Of a stretch of DNA of 64,000 nucleotides, positions 51,669-60,353 are shown one piece after another. The notes under the pieces were generated by a model. It had not been told where the DNA came from, made no database searches, and saw only the letters and a list, made by a program, of their open reading frames with translations. The translations under genes were made by a program, and so were the position numbers. This stretch comes from Acidimicrobiia bacterium (GTDB taxonomy: Bacteria > Actinomycetota > Acidimicrobiia > Spongiisociales > ZC4RG35), in the NCBI GenBank assembly GCA_028285585.1, contig JANQOU010000006.1, positions 310,001-374,000 on the forward strand, read 5' to 3'. Numbering within the stretch: the stretch's first letter is position 1; the number at the start of each line of letters is the position of its first letter.

Positions 51669-52342
51669 GTCTGAGCGAACGCCATTTCCCGTCGGAACTT
51701 CTTCCAGTCCGACTTGGTAGTCGACCAGAGCACATCGGTGATCACACTGACCACCCCGACCAACACCAAGGCCCAGACGACCCAAGCGGGCAGACCGGCG
51801 GCAACCGCCGGGACGATGAGGGCGAACGGGACGATCTTGGACACGATTGCACCCGAGGCGTGCATCCACGCTCGCCGCTTCGGCGCGGTGCTCAGGTATG
51901 ACGAGTAGTCGACCTTGACGCCTGGCTGGGGCCGGCCAATCGTCCCGACGAACCAAGCAGTGAATCGAATGCCGACCAGTCGCCCCACGACGAGATGGGC
52001 GAGCCCGTGGGTGGCTACGAAGATGACCCCGAACCCGGCCAGGAACATGACAATCGCCGGCCAATCCTCGAAGGAGTAGGCAAGGCCTACCAGCACACCG
52101 CCGACGGCCACTGCCAGCCAGGCGAGAGCAGTTCCCGCGCCTTGAGGGATGACGAGGAGAGCCCAATTGCGAAAGGCCTGCTGATCGATCCCAGCAACAC
52201 GCTCGGCGTGGCCCTGGAGCAGGGTGGGATTCTTCTTCATCTCGGCGACGGCCGGCCAGAAGCCGGTGCCGGCCAACCCATCCCCGGCTTTGACGGCGGC
52301 TTCGGCTCTGGTCAGCGCCTGGTCAATGTCAGACGGACCCAT
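51653..52342 (-). CDS. Site-2-protease-like membrane protein with degenerate metal motif
   Basis: From ATG 52342 the product is 229 residues: a soluble helical N-terminus, then about five membrane helices. THGLAHLVVGRLVGIRF (from residue 111) sits in a helix like the HExxH motif of M50 site-2 proteases, but reads HGLAH, so the catalytic glutamate is missing. The following PQPGVKVDYSSYLSTAPKRRAW, then ASGAIVSKIVPF, resemble the family's loop and small-residue-rich second helix. It may be an inactive homologue or another metal-binding membrane protein. It overlaps the MFS gene by 16 bases and diverges from the sigma gene at 52405. Confidence 0.6.
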   Translation of the reverse strand: MGPSDIDQALTRAEAAVKAGDGLAGTGFWPAVAEMKKNPTLLQGHAERVAGIDQQAFRNWALLVIPQGAGTALAWLAVAVGGVLVGLAYSFEDWPAIVMFLAGFGVIFVATHGLAHLVVGRLVGIRFTAWFVGTIGRPQPGVKVDYSSYLSTAPKRRAWMHASGAIVSKIVPFALIVPAVAAGLPAWVVWALVLVGVVSVITDVLWSTTKSDWKKFRREMAFAQTYRSG

Positions 52343-52404
52343 CTGGCAATGATAGGTACCGTCAAAAAAGTGCAACCGTCGAGGCACCACAGGGTTCTTC
52401 TCAC

Positions 52405-52923
52405 ATGATGGATGAGATAGGCAAAGCTCTCGCCACCGATCTGGACGGCGCCTTCCCGACAGTGGTCGAGCAGATGGGAAAACGCCTGTACTGGGGTCTG
52501 CGGAGAATGTCGGCAGATCACCAGGAGGCAGAGGATCTCACCCAAGAGACCTTCATCCGCGCCTATCGGGCTCTCGGTGGCTACGACAGCCAGCGGATAC
52601 ATGAGCTGCGTCTCGAAGGCTGGCTCTGGACCATCGCCCTCAACTTGGGGCGAAACCACGCACGAGACCGCGCTCGACGGCCGACCTATGTGGAGTTGCA
52701 GGAGAAGGGTGTGGAGGATCCCGAGGTTGCCGACGGAGCTGCCTGGGACCGGCGCCTGAGCGCACTCAACAGCCATCAAAGGACCGCCGTCGTCCTGAGG
52801 CACGTCAACGGCCTCGGCGTAGGCGAGATCGCCGAGGCCACCGGACGCCCCGAGGGGACGGTGAAAGCCGACATCCATCGCGGACTTGCACGTTTGAGAG
52901 AAGTACTGGAGGACGAAGAATGA
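52405..52923 (+). CDS. ECF-type sigma factor coupled to the Ogt/Ada fusion gene
   Basis: The 172-residue protein contains region 2 (MGKRLYWGLRRMSADHQEAE, DLTQETFIRAYRALGGYDSQ, LEGWLWTIALNLGRNHARD) and region 4 (LSALNSHQRTAVVLRHVNGL, VGEIAEATGRPEGTVKADIH). The short form lacks any extra domain. Its stop overlaps the start of the alkylation-repair gene as ATGA at 52920, so both are made together. No anti-sigma gene is adjacent; either the fusion protein acts as partner or regulation is transcriptional. A second ATG at 52408 is an alternative start. Confidence 0.92.
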   Translation: MMDEIGKALATDLDGAFPTVVEQMGKRLYWGLRRMSADHQEAEDLTQETFIRAYRALGGYDSQRIHELRLEGWLWTIALNLGRNHARDRARRPTYVELQEKGVEDPEVADGAAWDRRLSALNSHQRTAVVLRHVNGLGVGEIAEATGRPEGTVKADIHRGLARLREVLEDEE

Positions 52924-53678
52924 GCATCGATACGCAACTTGCGCAGTTGATTGGCGATCTGCCGGCCGGGACCAGCGAGGGGGTGGCTTTGGGCACGGGG
53001 ATGGCGGACGGATTCGACATCTACCCAACCGCCATTGGGGATGTCGTTGTTAGTTTCAACCCAGAAGGTGTCTCCTCGGTCGACATCGCCGATGACACCT
53101 TCACCCAACGATTCGAGAGCCGGTTCGACCGTCCACTGCTGCGAGCCGAGCCACCAAAGGACTGGGGACGGCACATCCCACAGGCACTCGATGAGGGGAG
53201 GCCGGGCAAGCTGCCCGTCGATCTCAGGTCGGTGACCCCGTTTCAAGCGGAGGTGCTGGACCGAACGGCGACCATCCCGAAGGGGGAAGTCCGGCCATAC
53301 GCATGGCTGGCCAACGAAGTCCAGAGACCAAAAGCGGTGCGGGCCGCTGGCTCGGCGGTGGCGAACAACCCGATTCCCCTCATCATCCCGTGCCATCGGG
53401 TGGTGCGGTCAGATGGGCACGTCGGCAACTACTCCTTGGGCGGGCCTCACAACAAGGAGGAATTGCTGGAGTACGAAGGAGCGCCACCTCAGTGGCTCGA
53501 GGATCTGGCGGGCAAGAGAATCCGGTTGCGGGGCAACACCTCAACAGGGATCGTCTGCCACCCCACCTGCCGCGCCATCAGGAGATCGAAGGAGTCGAAC
53601 GTGATCGACTTCCGCAGTTTGGGCGATGCCGTCGACGCGGGGTACCGGCCCTGCGAGTTGTGCCGCCCCACCCCCTGA
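52920..53678 (+). CDS. Methylated-DNA-protein-cysteine methyltransferase fused to Ada-type zinc domain
   Basis: The 252-residue protein joins two repair domains. Residues about 30-190 form an O6-alkylguanine methyltransferase with its acceptor cysteine in LIIPCHRVVRSDGHVGNYSLGG (Cys158). Residues 205-250 are an Ada zinc domain: TGIVCHPTCRAIRRSKESNV with Cys213 and Cys217, then GYRPCELCRP with Cys245 and Cys248, matching the E. coli Ada spacing C-x3-C...C-x2-C. In E. coli Ada the zinc domain comes first and an AraC domain follows it; here the order is reversed and no AraC domain is present. The upstream ECF sigma gene suggests that it senses methylation damage. SD GGAGGACG precedes ATG 52920. 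Confidence 0.9.
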   Translation: MSIDTQLAQLIGDLPAGTSEGVALGTGMADGFDIYPTAIGDVVVSFNPEGVSSVDIADDTFTQRFESRFDRPLLRAEPPKDWGRHIPQALDEGRPGKLPVDLRSVTPFQAEVLDRTATIPKGEVRPYAWLANEVQRPKAVRAAGSAVANNPIPLIIPCHRVVRSDGHVGNYSLGGPHNKEELLEYEGAPPQWLEDLAGKRIRLRGNTSTGIVCHPTCRAIRRSKESNVIDFRSLGDAVDAGYRPCELCRPTP

Positions 53679-53695
53679 CCCCGCACTCTGCATCC

Positions 53696-53742
53696 TTGCT
53701 ATAGCAAGCCGTCGCGCTGAGCGACACGCGTTGCTATAGCAA
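53696..53742. repeat. 47-bp dispersed palindromic repeat, copy 2 (inverted relative to copy 1)
   Basis: TTGCTATAGCAA occurs at 53696-53707 and 53731-53742 around a 23-base core. The unit is the reverse complement of 14474-14520 except for one base in the core. Bases 53743-53763 (GGTGTGTCGGTCAGCGCGAC at 53743-53762) add a further inverted half-copy of the core, so the larger structure spans about 53690-53765. It lies between the Ogt/Ada gene and tkt, both on the plus strand. Confidence 0.85.
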
Positions 53743-53841
53743 GGTGTGTCGGTCAGCGCGACGCTGTGCACGGCAAAGGAGGGGAGCCGGGCTGAGGCGC
53801 AGCTAGAACGACGCCCTGGCGTGGCGTTACCCTCCCGGTCG

Positions 53842-55782
53842 ATGTCTTCGAATGAACAACTTGCAGTCAACACCATCAAGGCGCTGGCGATGGATGCGGT
53901 GCAGAAGGCCAACAGCGGGCACCCGGGGATGCCAATGGGGATGGCCGACATCGCAGTCACCCTCTGGTCGCGCTTCATCAGGATCGACCCGGACCGACCC
54001 GACTGGCCCGACAGAGACCGATTCGTCTTGTCCAACGGCCACGGGTCGATGCTTCTCTACTCCCTTCTCCACCTGTCCGGATTCGACCTCCGCCTCGACG
54101 ACCTGAAGAACTTCCGGCAATGGGGCAGCCACACGGCGGGCCACCCGGAGATCGACCACAAGCTGGGTATCGAGATGACTACGGGGCCGCTCGGCCAAGG
54201 CTTCGCCACAGGCGTTGGCATGGCCATCGCCGAGAAGCACCTCCAATCCCGATTGGGCTCTGATCTCGTCGACCACCGAACCTATGGCTTTGTCTCAGAC
54301 GGGGACCTGATGGAGGGGATCAGCTCGGAAGCGGCCTCGATGGCAGGGCATTTCGGCCTGGGCAAGCTGATCTACCTCTACGACGACAACCGAATCTCCA
54401 TAGACGGCTCGACGGACATCACCTTCAGCGAGAACGTGCCGGCACGTTTCGACGCGGTCGGGTGGCACACCGAGTCTGTCGATGGGCATGACCGCGAAGC
54501 AATCGCTGAGGTACTGGAGACTGCAATCGCGGAGTCGGACCGGCCCTCGCTGATCGTGTGCCGGACTCACATCGCTCATGGAGCGCCGAACCTCCAAGAC
54601 ACGGCCGCATCGCATGGGCAGCCTCTCGGAGAGGAGGAAATCAAGCTCACCAAGGAAGCGATGGGCATCCCCATCGACCCCAGCTTCTGGGTCGACGAAG
54701 CTGTTTATGAGTTCTTTGCGGACGCCATGGGTCGAGGCCGGAACGCCAGCTCGAGATGGCAGGATCGATTCGATGGGGCAAACGAGGATCAGAAGAATCT
54801 GTGGCAAGCCCTCCATTCGCCTGACGAAGTCACTCTCCAAGGACCTGGTTTTGCCACCGGAGACAAACTGGCCAGCCGCGCCTCCTCAGGAAAGCTCTTC
54901 GAGGAGATGGCAGAGAAAGCACCCGGCTTCATCGGCGGGTCCGCTGATCTTGCCGGCTCGACCAAGACCGCGATCGACGGCTCACGACTCTTCTCCAAAG
55001 AAGACCCAGCGGCGCGCGACATCCCGTTCGGAGTGAGAGAGCATGGAATGGGCGCCGTCGTCAACGGCATGGCGATCCACGGCGGCCTCAAGCCGTATGG
55101 AGCGACCTTCTTCGTGTTCAGCGACTACATGCGTCCTGCGGTGAGGCTCTCCGCTCTCATGGAGATCCCGTCCATCTGGGTGTGGACCCACGACTCGATC
55201 TTCCTGGGCGAGGACGGCCCGACCCACCAGCCAATCGAGCACCTGGCCTCGCTTCGGGCCATCCCAAACCTGTGGGTTGTCAGACCGGCAGACGCCAACG
55301 AGACCGTCGCCGCATGGGAGATCGCCCTGAATCGCCCCGACGGCCCGGTTGCGCTGGTGCTCACGAGACAGGGGCTCTCGACTTTGGAACCGGTGAGCGG
55401 TGGCTTGGCACGCGGTGGGTACGTCGTGAGAGATGGCTCAGATGTGACACTCATAGGCACCGGGTCGGAGGTAGGCCTGTGTCTGGAGGCGGCCGACTTG
55501 CTCGCTGCCCAAGAAATCGAGGCGAAAGTAGTCAGCCTGCCCTGCATGGAGATCTTCCGGCAGCAGCCACCCGAATACCAAGCTGAGGTCTTGGGCAGCG
55601 CGCCTAGGGTCTCCGTCGAAGCAGGCTCGACCCTGGGTTGGGCAGCCGTTGTCGGTGACGACGGGCTCTCCATCGGCATCGATCACTTCGGAGCGTCGGC
55701 ACCCGACACGGTTCTCGCCGAGCAGTTCGGGTTCACAGCGGAATCAGTCTCGACGCGAGTGCTCGAACATCTCAGAGGCTGA
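53842..55782 (+). CDS. tkt: Transketolase
   Basis: The 646-residue protein is a full-length TPP enzyme of the pentose phosphate pathway. The N-terminal domain has KANSGHPGMPMGMADIA, LSNGHGSMLLYSLLHLSG, GPLGQGFATGVGMAIAEK, and the TPP-binding VSDGDLMEGISSEA...DDNRISIDG. The second half shows IPFGVREHGMGAVVNGMAIH, FVFSDYMRPAVRLSALM and GPTHQPIEHLASLR. ATG 53842 was chosen over an earlier in-frame codon at 53746 that would overlap the repeat unit. The FAD oxidoreductase gene follows after 3 bases. Confidence 0.97.
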   Translation: MSSNEQLAVNTIKALAMDAVQKANSGHPGMPMGMADIAVTLWSRFIRIDPDRPDWPDRDRFVLSNGHGSMLLYSLLHLSGFDLRLDDLKNFRQWGSHTAGHPEIDHKLGIEMTTGPLGQGFATGVGMAIAEKHLQSRLGSDLVDHRTYGFVSDGDLMEGISSEAASMAGHFGLGKLIYLYDDNRISIDGSTDITFSENVPARFDAVGWHTESVDGHDREAIAEVLETAIAESDRPSLIVCRTHIAHGAPNLQDTAASHGQPLGEEEIKLTKEAMGIPIDPSFWVDEAVYEFFADAMGRGRNASSRWQDRFDGANEDQKNLWQALHSPDEVTLQGPGFATGDKLASRASSGKLFEEMAEKAPGFIGGSADLAGSTKTAIDGSRLFSKEDPAARDIPFGVREHGMGAVVNGMAIHGGLKPYGATFFVFSDYMRPAVRLSALMEIPSIWVWTHDSIFLGEDGPTHQPIEHLASLRAIPNLWVVRPADANETVAAWEIALNRPDGPVALVLTRQGLSTLEPVSGGLARGGYVVRDGSDVTLIGTGSEVGLCLEAADLLAAQEIEAKVVSLPCMEIFRQQPPEYQAEVLGSAPRVSVEAGSTLGWAAVVGDDGLSIGIDHFGASAPDTVLAEQFGFTAESVSTRVLEHLRG

Positions 55783-55785
55783 TCG

Positions 55786-57108
55786 GTGACATCCGGCACC
55801 CGGGTCGTGATCATCGGCGCCGGCATCGCCGGGGTGTCCACAGCCTTCCACTTGTCTTGTCGACACGACATCTCGGACGTCGTCGTCGTCGATCCTCGGC
55901 CGCCGCTGACCCTGACATCGGACAAGTCGACGGAGTGCTACCGCAACTGGTGGCCAAACGCCTCGATGGTCGGCTTGATGAACAGTTCGATCGACCTTCT
56001 GGAGGAGATGGCGGAGGAATCCGGTGACATCTTCAGCCTGCGACGGCCCGGCTATCTGTATGTGACCGCAGACCCAGAGACTTTCCGACGAATGGGCGAG
56101 GAGGCGGATGCGGCATCCTCGTTTGGGGGCGGCGAGGTGCGTCGGCACCCGGCAGACGGACCATATCGGGAGCAGGTCGACGGGGTGGACCTGCTCGGCC
56201 CCGACGACCTTCGCGAGCATCATTCCTACGTGACCGACGAGGCAGTTGGCGCCCTCGAAGTGCGGCGAGCCGGGTATTTCAGCGCACAACAGCTGGGAAG
56301 CTGGATGTTGGATCAGGCCAAAGCTCGAGGGGTAAGAGTGGTCGCTGCAACCGTGACATCCATCCTCACGGAGAACGGCCGGGTCACGGGGGTGGAGCTC
56401 GACGACGGGTCCTCGATCGACGCCGGGCACGTTGTTGTGGCGGCCGGGCCGATGGCCAGACCAGTGGCCGCATTGGCAGGGCTCGACCTGCCCCTCCACT
56501 CTGAGCTGCACATCAAGGTGGCGTTTCGGGACCATCTCGGCGTGGTGCCGAGAGACGCAGGGATGTTCATCTGGTCGGACCCTCAGCATCTCGACTGGTC
56601 CGATGAGGAACGCGAGGCTCTATCGGACATGGGACGCACGGATGTCACCGGGGAGATGCCGATCTATTGCCATGGACGACCGGAAGGTGGTGCCGAGTCG
56701 CCGTATGTCGTTGGGTTGTGGGAGTACCACGGGGACGTCATGGAGCCGGTCTGGCCATTCCCCATCGACGACCTCTACGCCGAGGTGGTGATGAAAGGCC
56801 TGACAACGATGATCCCGGGCCTCGCCCCCTACCTCGACGGCCTGCCCGAGCACTCAGTCGATGGTGGCTACTACACAAAGACCGAGGAGAACCGCCCGCT
56901 GATTGGCCCGGCTGGCCTGGAGGGACTCCATCTCGTCTGCGCCTTCTCAGGCTTCGGGGTGATGGTGGCGTCGGGCGCAGGCGACCTCGCTGCGCGCCAC
57001 ATCGCGGGTGCAGACTTGCCGGGATACGCTGATGACTTCCTGCTCAGCCGCTACGACCGACCCGAATATCTCGCCATGATCGAAGCCCTCGGCTCCGGCC
57101 AGCTCTGA
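55786..57108 (+). CDS. FAD-dependent amino-acid/amine oxidoreductase (DAO family)
   Basis: The 440-residue protein opens with the FAD dinucleotide fold VVIIGAGIAGVSTAFHLS and continues with DPRPPLTLTSDKSTECYRNWW, a pattern seen in sarcosine and glycine oxidase-like enzymes. The C-terminal KTEENRPLIGPAGLEGLHLV and CAFSGFGVMVASGAGDLAA close the FAD site. The substrate (a secondary or primary amine) is not predictable. GTG 55786 begins 3 bases after the tkt stop, so they may be cotranscribed without an obvious metabolic link. Confidence 0.9.
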   Translation: MTSGTRVVIIGAGIAGVSTAFHLSCRHDISDVVVVDPRPPLTLTSDKSTECYRNWWPNASMVGLMNSSIDLLEEMAEESGDIFSLRRPGYLYVTADPETFRRMGEEADAASSFGGGEVRRHPADGPYREQVDGVDLLGPDDLREHHSYVTDEAVGALEVRRAGYFSAQQLGSWMLDQAKARGVRVVAATVTSILTENGRVTGVELDDGSSIDAGHVVVAAGPMARPVAALAGLDLPLHSELHIKVAFRDHLGVVPRDAGMFIWSDPQHLDWSDEEREALSDMGRTDVTGEMPIYCHGRPEGGAESPYVVGLWEYHGDVMEPVWPFPIDDLYAEVVMKGLTTMIPGLAPYLDGLPEHSVDGGYYTKTEENRPLIGPAGLEGLHLVCAFSGFGVMVASGAGDLAARHIAGADLPGYADDFLLSRYDRPEYLAMIEALGSGQL

Positions 57109-57112
57109 CGTT

Positions 57113-58117
57113 TTGAGCAAGTTCACTCGCCGCACGCCTCATCTGATCGGCATAGGTGCCGCCGCGATTGCTGGCGCACTGATTCTCCCGACCTGCTTCT
57201 CGACAGACATGGGACCGAGACGGCCTGCCCCCGACAAGGGCCCAAACGGCACCGAGGTAGCGCAGGTTGAGGTAGAAGGAACACGGTTCGTGATGTACGA
57301 CGAGGGGGAAGGAACCACAGCTGTCGAGGTGCTTCACCGTGGGATCCAACCGACGGTCCACCGCGCCAAGTTCAATCAATCCAACATTCTTCGCGCTACC
57401 GAGACATGCGGGTGGCTGACGGAGCCCAACTCGGAAGTCAACGAGTGGGGTTGCGACATCGAGTTGCCACGTGTCTTCTTCGGCAGGGTGACCAATCCGG
57501 ACATCGGGTATGTCTGTGTCGGGACAATTGAGAGCTTTGGTGGTGGTTTCAACGTTCGAGGCGCCCGCGTACTCGAATTCGACAGCAGCGGGTTCATCCT
57601 CGCGGCCGCCGCACCGAACGAGAGTTCTGCGCCTCACCTGTTCACGGCCAGTGGGTCACAGTACGGAGAGCCACCACTCGATGCGCCTTCGGCACCAATC
57701 TACGAAGCCTGCGAGTCGGTCATCGGGGTGGACGGATCGGAGAAGAAGATTTGGGTTGACCTCTGGGTCAGTGTCGACGACTCGCTGCCGACAGATGATC
57801 ATCTCACCATCGTCATCGGAGCCGGCTTCTTCACGAGAGGCATCAGTCTTGGTGCGTTCGAAGACGAGACGAGAATCCCACTCACCTTCGCCATGACGTC
57901 TTCGGCCACGCGTCTGTCGGTCGAGGTCCACAACGAACTCGACGAAGGAATACTCGTAAGCTCCCAGCTCGATTGGCCGGTCGAGATAGACGACCTTCTA
58001 ATGCAGCCGGAAGCGTGCGACGGCCTCACCACCCTTGAGATGGATGTAGGTGCCGGTGTCCTCGACGGAGAGCCAGACATCGAGTTTCGATTCGTCGACT
58101 CAGAGTGCTCCTCTTGA
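57113..58117 (+). CDS. Secreted or lipid-anchored protein of unknown function
   Basis: The 334-residue product has an export signal (MSKFTRRTPHLIGIGAAAIAG, shortened here to its twin-arginine TRRTPHLIG and hydrophobic core; ends LILPTCF), with a cysteine at the likely anchor but a non-standard lipobox (LPTC). The rest is beta-rich with several cysteines (ATETCGWLTE, EWGCDIE, YVCVGTIE, EACESV, EACDGL, DSECSS) and pairs of aspartates. Start is TTG 57113, four bases after the previous stop, so the signal region could begin slightly downstream. No family recognised. Resembles the accessory lipoproteins in the first 6 kb in style but not in motif. Confidence 0.6.
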   Translation: MSKFTRRTPHLIGIGAAAIAGALILPTCFSTDMGPRRPAPDKGPNGTEVAQVEVEGTRFVMYDEGEGTTAVEVLHRGIQPTVHRAKFNQSNILRATETCGWLTEPNSEVNEWGCDIELPRVFFGRVTNPDIGYVCVGTIESFGGGFNVRGARVLEFDSSGFILAAAAPNESSAPHLFTASGSQYGEPPLDAPSAPIYEACESVIGVDGSEKKIWVDLWVSVDDSLPTDDHLTIVIGAGFFTRGISLGAFEDETRIPLTFAMTSSATRLSVEVHNELDEGILVSSQLDWPVEIDDLLMQPEACDGLTTLEMDVGAGVLDGEPDIEFRFVDSECSS

Positions 58118-58136
58118 CGACAAGACCACCTTCCGC

Positions 58137-59501
58137 TCAGGTGCAGGTGCTCTCCAAGGAAAGCCCGTCGTGGGCGGCCGTCGGGTCGGCCAGGATCGCA
58201 GCCGTCTCGAGGCGAATCCGCTCCTGGTCGTAGTAGGTGCGGCCGGGATCGGTCCCACTTATGTATTCGCGATCCACGTGGAGCACTCCGACCCGGTCAA
58301 ACCTGATCAGAGGAAGCAGGTCGACGAAGTCGACGAGGCGGTCTTGAGGGATGTCCGTCTCGAGAGTCTCTTTCAACACTCCGGCGATCGCCCCGTACGA
58401 GGCCAAGAACTCGAGTGGGTTGGTCTGCGCCATCACCGCCCCCAGCACGCAACGCTGACGGTTCATTCGGGCGAAGTCGTCGGCATGCCTACGGATCCGG
58501 GCGTACGCGAGCGCGAGATGCCCGTCCAGCTGCTGAGTCCCCTCCTCGATCACGATGTGCTCGATCGTCACCCCGTCCTCGTGCGGGTATGTCTCGTCGA
58601 CAATCGTGTTTGGCACCACGATCTCCACGCCTCCCAGGGCGTCGACGATGCCCACGAAACCGTCCAGCGTGACCATGGCGTAATAGTGGATCTCCAAGTC
58701 GAGAAGGTGTCCGATCGCCGATTTGAGAGCACGCGGGCCAGGGTCGCCCGGCCCGGGGAACCAGTCCGGGTTCTCACTGGCCACGAAGTACAGGTCGTTG
58801 AGCAGCTGGGGGAAGCAGTCACACTCCCAAACACCGTGCCCTGGGGCGAGGTCGATGCCCGAGAAGTTGCGGGGCAAGGAGATCATGGCAATGTCGCCCG
58901 TGTCCGGATCGATGCTGACGACGATCATCGTGTCCGTCCGCACATCCGTTCTACCCGCACCCACATCGGTGCCGAGCAGAAGGACGTTGAGTCTCTCCAA
59001 GCCGTTCCAAATCACCGAAGGTGGAACAGTCGTGTCGGTGGTCACACCGGGCTGGGCCGGCTCCCGCGGTGTCTCCTCTTCAGCGAACACTTCCGTGATC
59101 AGAGAGGTCTGAACCAGGTTGTAGTACCCGAGCACCACGTGAGGGACGAGCACGACAACCCACACGAACAGCACCAAGATCAGACTGGCGCTGTTGCCGA
59201 CATCGGGGCCGCTCGAAGCGAGCACGAAGGCGTCGTAGGCAGCCCAGGCACGGAACGAGAGGAGCACGAGGTTGCCTGCCATGACCAGAGCCAGCGAGTC
59301 CGTGGACGCCCAAGCCTTGACGATCTCAGTTTGGAAGAAGAGCACCGCAACAAGGAATGAAGCGATGAGAGCTGCATCAACCAGCAGCAGCCGAACGGCC
59401 CTTGACCGAGCGCCCGCGTAGAGCTGCCCGGCACCGGGCATCAAGGCAGATAGAAGTGACGCCAGCCAAGAGTTTGGACGGCGTGCCTGCTCCAGAGACA
59501 C
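58137..59501 (-). CDS. LytR-CpsA-Psr (LCP) family protein with extended membrane region
   Basis: The 454-residue protein has an unusual N-terminus with four or five membrane helices (residues 12-125; LLSALMPGAGQLYAG, LLLVDAALIASFLVAVLFF, LVLLSFRAWAAYDAFVL, LILVLFVWVVVLVPHVVLG), and the LCP domain beyond residue 165: RLNVLLLGTDVGAGRTDVRT, DIAMISLPRNFSGI, IHYYAMVTLDGFVGIVDALGG and AYARIRRHADDFARMNRQR. LCP enzymes attach wall polymers such as teichoic acid or arabinogalactan to peptidoglycan. The multi-helix N-terminus differs from the single helix typical of the family. Confidence 0.92.
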   Translation of the reverse strand: MSLEQARRPNSWLASLLSALMPGAGQLYAGARSRAVRLLLVDAALIASFLVAVLFFQTEIVKAWASTDSLALVMAGNLVLLSFRAWAAYDAFVLASSGPDVGNSASLILVLFVWVVVLVPHVVLGYYNLVQTSLITEVFAEEETPREPAQPGVTTDTTVPPSVIWNGLERLNVLLLGTDVGAGRTDVRTDTMIVVSIDPDTGDIAMISLPRNFSGIDLAPGHGVWECDCFPQLLNDLYFVASENPDWFPGPGDPGPRALKSAIGHLLDLEIHYYAMVTLDGFVGIVDALGGVEIVVPNTIVDETYPHEDGVTIEHIVIEEGTQQLDGHLALAYARIRRHADDFARMNRQRCVLGAVMAQTNPLEFLASYGAIAGVLKETLETDIPQDRLVDFVDLLPLIRFDRVGVLHVDREYISGTDPGRTYYDQERIRLETAAILADPTAAHDGLSLESTCT

Positions 59502-59549
59502 GCCGACGAGTCTATGGGACGGCCGAGGGCTATCCCTCAGGCTCTGCGA

Positions 59550-60293
59550 TCAGCTGAACTTGGTCTTCGGCTGCTCCAACCGCTCACCATCGATGAAGAC
59601 ATCCACCTTCTCGTTGTAGAACGAAACCATGCCGGTGACCTTCTGTGACTCCGGGAGCGGCGAGTCGTAGCCCCACAAAACGTTCTCGTGAGTGTTCCCG
59701 TCGACAGTCACGTCCCAGTAGCGAGCGACGCCTTTGTAAGGGCATGCTGTCTCGAGGTCGGTAGGCGTGGCAAGGTCCATGCGCACATCAGTCTTCGGCA
59801 GGTAGTAGCGCGTCGGCAAGCCGGTCTCGAACAAGAACACAGCACTCGTCGAATCGGCAACGGTCACTCCGTCTATCTCGACCCGCACATGGCGGCTGGA
59901 AGGCAGCGTGTCGATCCTGGTGTAGGGGTCGCGGGCGTGAACCCAAACTTCCTGATCTTCCTCGAACCAGTGATCGAGGGTCTTCCAGACGAACGCATAG
60001 TGCCCCGCCAGCTCAGGGATCTTGGGCTCGTGAAACGCATAGGCGGCACCTTCGGCGTCTCCCGACTTGACCGCATACTGCGTGGCCTCACCACGACTGG
60101 GGCTCCTCTTCGTCTCACCGGTGTCGACAAGCAGATCCGTCCTCACGTCGGCCTCCGGGAAGTAGTAGGTCGGGTAGTACGGAACCTCCCAGACGAGAAG
60201 CGGATTGGACGAGTCGACCACGTACTCGCCACCCAGCATCGCCCGGACTCGGCGGTCCGAGGCCTCTACTTTCACTCTTCCGGCGTCAGCCAT
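59550..60293 (-). CDS. Protein with two DUF427 domains
   Basis: The 247-residue protein repeats one fold twice: residues about 20-115 (ADVRTDLLVDTGETKRSPSR and AFHEPKIPELAGHYAFVWKT) and about 130-235 (KTDVRMDLATPTDLETACPYKG and WGYDSPLPESQKVTGMVSFYNE). Each copy has the DUF427 arrangement of VRxDLL...T...CPYKG-like turns and a W-x-Y-x-P-x-P loop. Single DUF427 proteins are common; tandem ones are known in Actinobacteria. The biochemical role is unknown. The gene is minus strand between LCP and CHAD genes. Confidence 0.88.
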   Translation of the reverse strand: MADAGRVKVEASDRRVRAMLGGEYVVDSSNPLLVWEVPYYPTYYFPEADVRTDLLVDTGETKRSPSRGEATQYAVKSGDAEGAAYAFHEPKIPELAGHYAFVWKTLDHWFEEDQEVWVHARDPYTRIDTLPSSRHVRVEIDGVTVADSTSAVFLFETGLPTRYYLPKTDVRMDLATPTDLETACPYKGVARYWDVTVDGNTHENVLWGYDSPLPESQKVTGMVSFYNEKVDVFIDGERLEQPKTKFS

Positions 60294-60353
60294 CTCATCT
60301 TCTCTCGATCGGATACTTCCCGTTCAACCTTCGGCTAGGTGGGAAGATTCCGG

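Noticed and set aside
58050-59360. Long open frame of 436 codons on the plus strand
   Set aside because: It is the antisense shadow of the LCP gene at 58137-59501, which has clear family motifs. High GC makes long antisense frames common.
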